A DNA stretch of 44,588 nt from Lachnospiraceae bacterium (GTDB taxonomy: Bacteria; Bacillota; Clostridia; Lachnospirales; Lachnospiraceae), in NCBI GenBank assembly GCA_021199655.1, contig JAJQHQ010000054.1:1-44588 (forward strand). The letters are read 5' to 3'. Positions 16,839-23,377 of the stretch are shown here, piece by piece. Every line of letters starts with the position of its first letter. The first letter of the stretch is position 1. The notes beneath the pieces were generated by a model. The model was not told the origin of the DNA and did not search any database. It saw only the letters and a program-made list of their open reading frames with translations. The position numbers and the translations under genes were made by a program.

Positions 16839-18260
16839 ATGAATACGAAAATGAATACGAAAATAAACAACAGACAGCCGGTCAGCCGGCTGTTTTCCAA
16901 CCATGATCTGCTGATCCTGATTCTGCCGCTGGTGCTGGAGCAGGCGCTTGCGATCACGGTCGGGATGGCGGATACCATGATGGTATCTAACGCGGGAGAG
17001 GCCGCCGTTTCCGGCGTGTCTCTGGTAGATATGTTTAATAACCTGGTGTTCGCGGTGCTTTCCGCGCTTTCGACCGGCGGCGCGGTCGTGACGTCACAGT
17101 TTCTGGGAGCCAAAAAGCGCGAAAGCGCCTGCCATTCGGTGATGCAGCTGATCGTTTCGACCCTCTTGATCACGATCGTTCTTTCTGTTTTGATCATACT
17201 GGGCAGGCAGCCGCTGATCCGTTTGTTTTTCGGCAGCATTGACGCGGATGTGTTTGCAGCGGCCGCGCTTTATATGGGGATTTCAGCGCTGTCTTACCCG
17301 TTTCTGGCTGTGTATAACGCTTCCGCCGCAATTTTCCGCGTGATGAATAACGCGAAGATCACGCTGAAGGTATCTATTGTCATGAATCTGATCAACGTGG
17401 TCGGCAATGCCATTGGTATTTTCGCCTTGCATGCGGGTGTGGTCGGCGTTGCTGTGCCGTCGCTGATTTCCCGCGCGTTTGCGGCGATCGTCCTGTATGT
17501 ATTGCTGCGTAATCCGAAGCTGGAGATTCACATTGATCCGGGAAAATTCCGCTTTGATCCGAATCTGATCCGGCGCATTTACAGGATCGGTATACCGAGC
17601 GGGATTGAGAACGGCATTTTTCAGCTGGGGCGTGTTGTGGTCGTCAGCATCATTTCCGGCTTCGGCACGGTTCAGATCGCCGCAAACGGCGTAGCCAACA
17701 GCCTGGACGCCATGGGCTGTATCGGCGGACAGGCCATGAATCTGGCCATGATCGCCGTGATCGGCCGCTGTGTCGGGGCGGGTGACGAGGAGCAGATCCG
17801 TTACTACACCAGAAAACTGATCCTCTGTACATATGGGCTGACACTGCTGTGTGCCGGCTCCATTCTGCTGTTCCTGGAGCCGATTCTGAGTCTTTACGGA
17901 CTGGGAGAGGAGACTACCGCGCTGGCGGCTCTGCTGGTGCGGATCCATGACGGGTTTGCGATCCTGCTCTGGCCGATGGCATTTACCTTTCCAAACATGC
18001 TGCGTGCATGCAATGATGTGAAATATACCATGGGCATTTCGATTTTTTCCATGTGCGTCTTTCGGATCGGCATCAGTATCGTGCTGGGGCAGCAGATGGG
18101 CTACGGCGCGGTCGGAGTCTGGATCGGTATGGTGATCGACTGGGTGTTCCGGATTCTGTGTTTTATGATCCGCTATTTCCGGGGAAGCTGGCGGCTTACT
18201 ATTCACGGCGAGCCTGACACTTGCTGTCAGGCTGCGCCAGAACACGTTTCGGATGTGTGA
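16839..18260 (+). CDS. MATE family efflux transporter with C-terminus altered by a mobile repeat
   Basis: A 473-residue multidrug/toxin exporter with twelve predicted helices. The first shows LPLVLEQALAITVGMADTMM, the usual MATE helix-1 pattern; VSGFGTVQIAANGVANSLD and the symmetric half are also clear. It likely exchanges cations for organic substrates. The start is uncertain: GGGAG lies about seventeen bases upstream of ATG 16839, and ATGAATACGAAA is present twice in a row. The last 21 codons (from LTIHG) are encoded by a mobile repeat inserted at 18195; a decayed copy at 19120-19222 preserves the uninterrupted ending (GSWRRLAML). MITE copies flank the gene on both sides. Confidence 0.85.
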   Translation: MNTKMNTKINNRQPVSRLFSNHDLLILILPLVLEQALAITVGMADTMMVSNAGEAAVSGVSLVDMFNNLVFAVLSALSTGGAVVTSQFLGAKKRESACHSVMQLIVSTLLITIVLSVLIILGRQPLIRLFFGSIDADVFAAAALYMGISALSYPFLAVYNASAAIFRVMNNAKITLKVSIVMNLINVVGNAIGIFALHAGVVGVAVPSLISRAFAAIVLYVLLRNPKLEIHIDPGKFRFDPNLIRRIYRIGIPSGIENGIFQLGRVVVVSIISGFGTVQIAANGVANSLDAMGCIGGQAMNLAMIAVIGRCVGAGDEEQIRYYTRKLILCTYGLTLLCAGSILLFLEPILSLYGLGEETTALAALLVRIHDGFAILLWPMAFTFPNMLRACNDVKYTMGISIFSMCVFRIGISIVLGQQMGYGAVGVWIGMVIDWVFRILCFMIRYFRGSWRLTIHGEPDTCCQAAPEHVSDV

Positions 18261-18337
18261 TTTCGCCCCCATGCATCGAAGATGCATTTAAAATGGGGCG
18301 AAATCGTTACATTCACAGCGCAGCTGTGAATAGTAAC
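18195..18337 (+). mobile_element. MITE copy 2, 143 bp, inserted in the MATE gene 3' end
   Basis: The ends are CTTACTATTCAC and GTGAATAGTAAC, with the same internal plan as the 135-bp copies: GCCTGACA/TGTCAGGC, a GATTTCGCCCC/GGGGCGAAATC stem holding ATGCATC/GATGCAT, and a terminal GTTAC..GTAAC hairpin. The flanks GCTGGCGG (18187-18194) and GCTGGAGG (18338-18345) match at 7 of 8 bases. Diverged in sequence from copy 1 but equal in architecture. Confidence 0.8.
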
Positions 18338-18413
18338 GCTGGAGGCGGCTGGCAATGCTTCTTTGAAAAAGATAAAAGAGGAACAAACAGCGTGAATGAA
18401 ATATAAAAACGTA

Positions 18414-18442
18414 TTGCATGATGCTATACATTTTGCTATAAT
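18414..18442 (+). promoter_or_regulatory. promoter of the dinJ/relE-type pair
   Basis: TTGCAT (18414-18419), a 17-bp spacer and TATAAT (18437-18442) lie 27 bp before the antitoxin ATG. A strong ribosome site, AAAGGTGG, follows. Confidence 0.65.
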
Positions 18443-18469
18443 CGTCAATATCAGAAAGGTGGTGTCGTA

Positions 18470-18769
18470 ATGGCAGTAAAAAGTGCAAACGTAACAGCAA
18501 GGGTGGAACCGGAAGTGAAAAGCGAGGCAGAAGCAATTATTTCTGAGCTGGGTCTTTCCGTATCCACGGTTATTAATTCTCTGTATAAACAAATTATTTT
18601 AAGGAGAGGTATTCCCTACACCCTGACATTATCTGTGGAGCCGAAACCGGTATCGGAAATGTCAAAAGCAGAATATGATCTTATGATGAAAACAGGGCTT
18701 GAACAGGCAAAAAACGGGGAATCGTTAGATGCCGATGAAGTGTTTGATGAGCTTTTGAGGGAGATTTAG
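18470..18769 (+). CDS. RelB/DinJ family antitoxin
   Basis: A 99-residue protein. The N-terminal half (VTARVEPEVKSEAEAIISEL then GLSVSTVINSLYKQII) is the ribbon-helix-helix domain of DinJ/RelB antitoxins. The tail from about residue 60 is acidic and probably disordered, wrapping the toxin. The toxin gene follows at 4 bp. The pair sits between the MATE gene and a decayed MATE copy, so it looks like a later arrival in a rearranged site. Confidence 0.85.
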   Translation: MAVKSANVTARVEPEVKSEAEAIISELGLSVSTVINSLYKQIILRRGIPYTLTLSVEPKPVSEMSKAEYDLMMKTGLEQAKNGESLDADEVFDELLREI

Positions 18770-18773
18770 TCTG

Positions 18774-19118
18774 GTGGAACGATATAAAATAAAAATTACC
18801 CCTTACGCAAGAGAACAAATGAAAGAGATCAGAGATTATATCGCCTGCCAGTTATTAAATCCGGACGCTGCCCGAAATACCATTAAGGCTATTCGGAAAG
18901 AAGTGAACAGTTTATCAACAATGCCGGATCGTTTGCGGACGGTAGATGAGGAACCCTGGGGAAGTCTGGGTGTTAGAAAAATATCTGTAAAAAATTATTA
19001 TGCTTATTACTGGATTGAGGAAGAAGCACAGGTCGTTCATGTAACGGCAGTAGCCTATGCTATGAGAAATCAGGAAAATGTTCTTAAACAAATCAGGGAC
19101 GAGAAATTCAAAGCCTGA
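18774..19118 (+). CDS. RelE/ParE superfamily toxin
   Basis: A 114-residue toxin. It reads YKIKITPYAREQMKEIRDYI at the start, MPDRLRTVDEEPWGSLGVRK in the middle and KNYYAYYWIEEEAQVVHVTA near the end, the usual RelE/ParE strand order with basic and aromatic residues. It may cleave mRNA at the ribosome (RelE/YafQ type) or poison gyrase (ParE type); the sequence alone does not decide. It starts with GTG four bases after the antitoxin stop. Confidence 0.8.
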   Translation: MERYKIKITPYAREQMKEIRDYIACQLLNPDAARNTIKAIRKEVNSLSTMPDRLRTVDEEPWGSLGVRKISVKNYYAYYWIEEEAQVVHVTAVAYAMRNQENVLKQIRDEKFKA

Positions 19119-19119
19119 T

Positions 19120-19222
19120 TACGGCCGCTGGTGCTTGCAATCACTGTTGGAATGGCGGATAGCGTATCTAAGCTTTACGATCCGCTATTCCCGGGGAAGT
19201 TGGCGGCGGCTGGCAATGCTGT
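19120..19222 (+). pseudogene. internally deleted remnant of a MATE gene
   Basis: 19120-19172 aligns with the MATE helix-1 coding region (about 16925-16988) with small deletions. 19173-19222 aligns directly with the MATE 3' end (about 18163-18194) and then runs without interruption into CGGCTGGCAATGCT, the sequence found after the mobile repeat at 18346. The remnant thus joins the first and last parts of a MATE gene and keeps the site empty of the mobile repeat. Confidence 0.8.
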
Positions 19223-19263
19223 AGATGTGAATTCAGGGGTTGACATTTATTAAAATTGTGGCA

Positions 19264-19280
19264 TGGCGGCATCTCTGTAA
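19264..19280 (+). repeat. 17-bp direct repeat of the AAA relic 3' end
   Basis: TGGCGGCATCTCTGTAA is identical to 21484-21500, the last codons and stop of the chimeric AAA gene. The two copies bracket the tnpB element and the relic. The stretch 19223-19375 otherwise holds no recognisable gene. Confidence 0.75.
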
Positions 19281-19375
19281 CGAGGTGTGTGAAAATGGAA
19301 CTGGCACAATAAAAAGCGTGTATTTGTGAAAGCGCCGCGGAGGCGGCCATTAAGGCTTTATTCTTTGCCTCTTGA

Positions 19376-19545
19376 GTGAACTACCCATTGTCTGAAGCCA
19401 ATGGGCTTCCTGCTTCATCAGTCTTTGTTCCGCTACGGTCGACGCTAAACGGACATCCACTGGATGCTCGGCGCCCTCGTAACCTATATCTCCACAGGCG
19501 TAAATTCGGGCGGTCCCCGCCCTATCAGAATTTCTTTATGCGATT
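19376..19545 (-). ncRNA. putative omega-RNA (reRNA) of the TnpB element
   Basis: The minus strand from the tnpB 3' end outward shows the hairpin GGGCGG/CCGCCC (19522-19508) and a terminal hairpin of CCCATTG/CAATGGG (about 19404-19382) ending GGTAGTTCAC, a typical right-end fold of IS605-group elements. Such RNAs overlap the tnpB end and carry a guide read from the flanking DNA. Here the guide would start just after the TTCAC at about 19380-19376 and run toward 19350. Confidence 0.6.
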
Positions 19546-20639
19546 TGCCGTAATCCCTCTGACAGTATGTTTTTTGCTGCATTTATATCCCTGTCATGTT
19601 GCGCTCCACATACCGGGCATATCCATGACCGAACCGACAGGTCCTTTGTATCTGAATTCTTATATCCGCATACAGAACACAGCTGGCTGCTGGCATAAAA
19701 CGGATCCGTCTTGATATAGTTTCTTTCGTTCCATTTTGCCTTATATTCCAGCTGCCTCGTCAGCTCGTACCAAGAAGCATCCGCTATGCTCTTTGCCAGA
19801 TGATGATTTTTGACCATGTTTTTTATCCGCAGGTTCTCTGAGACGATCACTTGGTTTTCGCTGACAATCTCATGGGAAATCTTATGCAGATAATCTTTCC
19901 TGGTATTTGATATCCTCTCATGGCATTTCGCTATTTGTTTCCTGGTTTTATAATAATTGCTGCTTCTTTTTTCTTTATGCGCCAACTGCCTTTGCAGACG
20001 CACCAGTTTCTTTTCCTGCTTCGCCAGCGCTCTGGGGTTCTCATATTTCTGCCCGTTTGATGTGATACATAAATCCTTCAGTCCCAGGTCCAGACCGATC
20101 TGCCCTTCTGCTTTTGGCATAACTTCATGTACGGTCTCCACCAGCACAGAAACATAATATTTTCCACTCGAAACCTGCGAAACCGTGGCCGATTTTATCC
20201 GGCCAGTAAATTCCCTGTGCAGCTTTGCCTTTATCTGTCCAAGTTTCGGCAGCTTTACTTTCCCAGACTCAAAATTTACGCCGATGTTTCCATTCGTAAA
20301 GTTGGTTGTATAAGATTTATGGCTGTTATGTTTGCTTTTATATTTGGGGTATCCCGCATGTTCTTTAAAAAATTTTCGGTATGCAGAGTCCATGTTATAA
20401 ACTGCGTTTGTCAAAGCAAATTTGTCCACTTCCCTCAGCCATTCGTATTGCACTTTCAGTTTCCGGTTGCAATAATTGTTACAGTCCGTCCTGCTTACCG
20501 TTTTCTTTTCTTTTTCGTATCTGTTTTTCCGATACGACAGAGTTTGATTATAAACAAAACGGCAGCAGCCAAATGTCCTGGCAAGGAGGTCTTTCTGTGT
20601 TGTGTTGGGATATATGCGGTATTTATAAGCTTTTAGCAT
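19536..20639 (-). CDS. tnpB: TnpB RNA-guided endonuclease (IS200/IS605 group)
   Basis: A 367-residue protein of normal length with every key site visible. The N-terminus is MLKAYKYRIYPNTTQKDLLA. RuvC-I is IGLDLGLKDLCIT (catalytic Asp). RuvC-II is VIVSENLRIKNM (Glu). The zinc ribbon is CSVCGYKN...CPVCGAQHDRD, and RuvC-III is HDRDINAAKNI (Asp). TnpB nucleases cut DNA matching the guide of their omega-RNA and help retain the transposon after excision. A promoter lies at 20710-20738. The intact active site in a lone tnpB suggests selection for nuclease activity. Confidence 0.9.
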   Translation of the reverse strand: MLKAYKYRIYPNTTQKDLLARTFGCCRFVYNQTLSYRKNRYEKEKKTVSRTDCNNYCNRKLKVQYEWLREVDKFALTNAVYNMDSAYRKFFKEHAGYPKYKSKHNSHKSYTTNFTNGNIGVNFESGKVKLPKLGQIKAKLHREFTGRIKSATVSQVSSGKYYVSVLVETVHEVMPKAEGQIGLDLGLKDLCITSNGQKYENPRALAKQEKKLVRLQRQLAHKEKRSSNYYKTRKQIAKCHERISNTRKDYLHKISHEIVSENQVIVSENLRIKNMVKNHHLAKSIADASWYELTRQLEYKAKWNERNYIKTDPFYASSQLCSVCGYKNSDTKDLSVRSWICPVCGAQHDRDINAAKNILSEGLRQIA

Positions 20640-20709
20640 TTTCTGCTGACCTTCCTTATTGCAATAAATATTTATTTCTGTTTTTTGATTTCCATTTTGT
20701 CATGCTGAA

Positions 20710-20738
20710 ATTATAACATAAAAATTTGCTTTTGTCTA
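20710..20738 (-). promoter_or_regulatory. tnpB promoter
   Basis: Minus strand TAGACA (20738-20733), a 17-bp spacer and TATAAT (20715-20710), about 70 bp upstream of the tnpB ATG. Confidence 0.55.
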
Positions 20739-20825
20739 CCCTAATACATCACCTAAAGCTAATGGGATTGCGGCTGACCCATTTCGATCAAACAGACGGA
20801 AAGCGGAAAACGCATTCAGATACTG

Positions 20826-21500
20826 ATGCGTGAAAAGGGCTTCAGTGTCCGGGAAATTCAGGAGATCATGGGATTTGAAAATCCTCAGGCTGTCTATATC
20901 GAAGTCTCGAGTCTCCTTTCCCTTACGAACAGCAACAGTCTGCCATTTTCAGAGGATATCTCCGAAGATATCATTCCTTTTTTAGATCCGATGATCGAGA
21001 AGCTGTATTTTGACCGGAGTGATAAGAAAACACTGGTACACATCAAATTCAAGGGTAAGGATGAAATCATAATAAACAACCCCGCGGATCTGGAACTCTA
21101 TCTGTCATCAGGCACGATCAAGGGAATTGTGACTTTCCAGATGGCACGCAATGTGCTAAAATCCGGAGGTTACCTGGTGGTCGATGAGATCGAGAATCAT
21201 TTTAACAAAGAAATTGTGGCTACCCTTATCCGCTTTTTTATGGATACCAGATTGAATAAACATGGGGGAACGTTGATCTTCTCAACACATTATCCGGAAA
21301 TTCTGGACGAATACGACCGGAACGACAGTATTTATATTATGAGGAACAGAGACGGGATAACCGCGAATAATCTGTGCAGCCTGCTGAAGCGGAACGATAT
21401 CAAAAAAAGTGAAGCTTATGAAAGCGGATTACTGGACAGGACAGTTCCTGCCTATGAGGATTATCTTCAGTTGAAGAAAAGCCTGGCGGCATCTCTGTAA
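20826..21500 (+). pseudogene. chimeric relic: HTH fragment joined to a truncated AAA ATPase
   Basis: A 224-codon open frame made of two unrelated parts. Residues 1-23 (REKGFSVREIQEIMGFENPQ) match the start of a small helix-turn-helix protein type common in Lachnospiraceae; the frame is open upstream to about 20778. From about residue 25 the sequence becomes the C-terminal half of an ABC/SMC-like AAA protein: Walker B GGYLVVDEIENHFNKE and the switch His in LIFSTHYPEIL are present, but Walker A is missing. It is therefore unlikely to hydrolyse ATP. Its 3' end is repeated at 19264-19280. It appears to be a deletion joint produced near the tnpB insertion. Confidence 0.65.
21484..21500 (+). repeat. 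17-bp direct repeat, second copy
   Basis: Identical to 19264-19280; here it forms the final codons and stop of the AAA relic. Confidence 0.75.
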
Positions 21501-21520
21501 AGCGTTTACGTGACGACTAT

Positions 21521-21567
21521 GTTTAATTAGATTGACAAAATAGAGAGAAAGGTTTATTATATTAAAC
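21521..21567 (+). promoter_or_regulatory. hipBA promoter bracketed by an inverted repeat
   Basis: -35 TTGACA (21532-21537), 17-bp spacer and -10 TATTAT (21555-21560). Perfect half-sites GTTTAAT (21521-21527) and ATTAAAC (21561-21567) flank the promoter with centres about 40 bp apart, near four helix turns. This fits binding of two HipB dimers or looping for autorepression. AGGAGA precedes the ATG at 21584. Confidence 0.7.
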
Positions 21568-21583
21568 ATAAGGAGAATTTGAT

Positions 21584-21901
21584 ATGAGTAAAAGGACAGT
21601 GGTTGTGATGCCGGAAACACAAAAAATATTAGAAACAATGGGTGAACAAATTAAAATGGCTCGATTAAGAAGAAATCTTGCCACAGAATTAGTTGCTGAA
21701 AGAGCTGGAATTAGTCGTGCCACATTATGGTCAGTGGAAAAGGGTACCCCAACAGTATCGATAGGGACTTATGCAGCTGTATTACATGCACTTGGCGGAA
21801 TGGATAAAGATTTTGAATTCGTTGCTAAGGATGATGAATTTGGAAGAAAATTGCAGGATTTAAATATTCAGACTCGCGGCAGGGCGAAAAGGGCTAAATA
21901 G
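21584..21901 (+). CDS. HipB-like Xre family antitoxin/repressor
   Basis: A 105-residue protein with a helix-turn-helix in residues 20-75: MGEQIKMARLRRNLATELVA, then ERAGISRATLWSVEKGTPTV. Its partner, a HipA kinase gene, starts 2 bp after its stop. HipB proteins bind DNA upstream of their own operon and neutralise HipA. The coding region is richer in A+T than the chromosomal genes around it, suggesting transfer as an accessory unit. Confidence 0.85.
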   Translation: MSKRTVVVMPETQKILETMGEQIKMARLRRNLATELVAERAGISRATLWSVEKGTPTVSIGTYAAVLHALGGMDKDFEFVAKDDEFGRKLQDLNIQTRGRAKRAK

Positions 21902-21903
21902 AT

Positions 21904-23163
21904 ATGGCGGATGCAAGAATTATTTATGTATATAAGGATTGGGATACTGTTATTCCTGAAAAAATAGGAACTATTTATGTGGAAGGTGGAAAGGGAAAGG
22001 AAGTTATTTCCTTTGAATATGATGATTCCTGGCTTGAAAATGTAGATACAAGTCTTATTTTTGATCCGGATTTGATGTTATATAAAGGCCGTCAGTATGC
22101 CCCGTTAAACAAATCTGTGTTTGGAATTTTTGCAGATTCCTGTCCGGATAGATGGGGACGTACATTGATGAAACGTCGCGAAGCAATTATTGCTAAGAAG
22201 GAAGAAAGAAAACCAAAGCGTCTTACAGATATTGACTATCTCCTTGGAGTTTTCGACGAGACGAGAATGGGTGGATTACGGTTTTCTGTAAACGAAGGCG
22301 GCCCATTTTTGTCTGATGATAAAGAATTAGCGACCCCTCCATGGACAACTCTTCGTAAATTGGAATCTGCATCATTGGCATTTGAAAAAAATGAAGATGG
22401 GATGGAAGAAAAATGGCTGAAGCAATTATTAGCACCGGGATCGTCACTGGGAGGGGCGAGGCCTAAAGCATCGGTATCTGCTCCGGATGGTTCATTGTGG
22501 ATTGCAAAATTCCCATCCAAACATGATGATACGAATGTGGGTGCATGGGAAATGGTTGTGCATGATTTAGCGATGATGTGCGGCCTTGATGTCCCGGAAG
22601 CAAAAGTTGAAAATTTTTCAAAGACAGGAAGCACATTTTTGATAAAACGATTTGATCGGGAGGGGAAAAGAAGAATCCATTTTGCATCCGCAATGACATT
22701 GCTGGGTAAGAATGATGGCGCGGGTGCTGCTGATGGATCAGGTTATCTTGATCTTGTTTCTTTGATAAGAAAATATGGTGCTGCTCCTAAAAAAGATTTA
22801 TCGGAATTATGGAAGCGTATTGTGTTTAATATGGCAGTTTCCAATACAGATGATCATTTGAGAAATCATGGTTTTCTCTTAACAAATGAAGGATGGCAGT
22901 TGTCACCTTTGTATGATGTGAATCCAGATCCAGAGGGAGATGTGTTATCTTTAAATGTGGATGAGAATAATAATTTAATCGATTTTGAGTTGGCATTGGA
23001 TGTTGCGTCTATGTTTGGGATAGCTGAAAAACAAGCGAGGATATGCTTGGATGAGATCAGAAGTATTGTAGAAAATAATTGGAGAATATTGGCAAAAAAA
23101 CATGGCCTTACAAGAGGAGAGATTGAGAGAATGGCACCAGCATTTGATATGGAATTTAAGTAA
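21904..23163 (+). CDS. HipA-like serine/threonine kinase toxin
   Basis: A 419-residue protein. The N-terminal HipA subdomain ends with FGIFADSCPDRWGRTLMKRR. The ATP-binding loop region SSLGGARPKASV (about 178-189) is followed by LWIAKFPSKHDD, with the ATP-binding lysine. The catalytic loop is NMAVSNTDDHLRNHGFLL (Asp and Asn, about 309-326), and YDVNPDPEGD is the metal-binding DxD-like end. All key residues are intact. HipA kinases phosphorylate aminoacyl-tRNA synthetases and cause growth arrest; metG lies next door, but no link is known. A+T-rich like its partner. Confidence 0.85.
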   Translation: MADARIIYVYKDWDTVIPEKIGTIYVEGGKGKEVISFEYDDSWLENVDTSLIFDPDLMLYKGRQYAPLNKSVFGIFADSCPDRWGRTLMKRREAIIAKKEERKPKRLTDIDYLLGVFDETRMGGLRFSVNEGGPFLSDDKELATPPWTTLRKLESASLAFEKNEDGMEEKWLKQLLAPGSSLGGARPKASVSAPDGSLWIAKFPSKHDDTNVGAWEMVVHDLAMMCGLDVPEAKVENFSKTGSTFLIKRFDREGKRRIHFASAMTLLGKNDGAGAADGSGYLDLVSLIRKYGAAPKKDLSELWKRIVFNMAVSNTDDHLRNHGFLLTNEGWQLSPLYDVNPDPEGDVLSLNVDENNNLIDFELALDVASMFGIAEKQARICLDEIRSIVENNWRILAKKHGLTRGEIERMAPAFDMEFK

Positions 23164-23225
23164 CAATTATTGTTTACCGATATCTGGATCAGGAAAACGC
23201 GGCCGGAACGTGCTGAAAATCAGTC

Positions 23226-23377
23226 TTGTGAAAAGCGGGATATGAGGGTATAATGTGACTTGTCGGAAGGCGAGGGTGCTGAGCGCCAGTGGCGCTCGTT
23301 TAGCACCGACCGGAGCGGAAGCGGAGAGCTTGCGGACTTTTTTTGATATATCGGGACAGAGTTTGAGGAGGGAAATT
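23226..23377 (+). promoter_or_regulatory. metG promoter and structured leader
   Basis: TTGTGA (23226-23231), 17-bp spacer and TATAAT (23249-23254). The leader from about 23261 holds a long hairpin: GGTGCT/AGCACC and GAGCGCC/GGCGCTC around AGT (23275-23307), extended by GTCGG/CCGAC. It is followed by a T7 run at 23338-23344 after GCTTGCGGAC. No T-box motif (AGGGTGGNACCGCG) was found. It could be a terminator for hipBA or an attenuator. Confidence 0.5.

Larger units (their letters stand above)
19376..20770 (-). mobile_element. IS200/IS605-group element with tnpB only
   Basis: It contains an intact tnpB and, 3' of it, a structured right end, but no tnpA (Y1 transposase). It therefore depends on a transposase in trans or is immobile. 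Left-end limits are uncertain; a TTGAT that could act as target-adjacent motif occurs on the minus strand at 20791-20787. Confidence 0.65.

Noticed and set aside
17283-18287. Long reading frame antisense to the MATE gene
   Set aside because: Shadow frame rich in His/Gln/Asp with no ribosome site or recognisable domain.
23262-23377. T-box riboswitch before metG
   Set aside because: No AGGGTGGNACCGCG core or specifier-loop layout was found; only a simple long hairpin and a T run.
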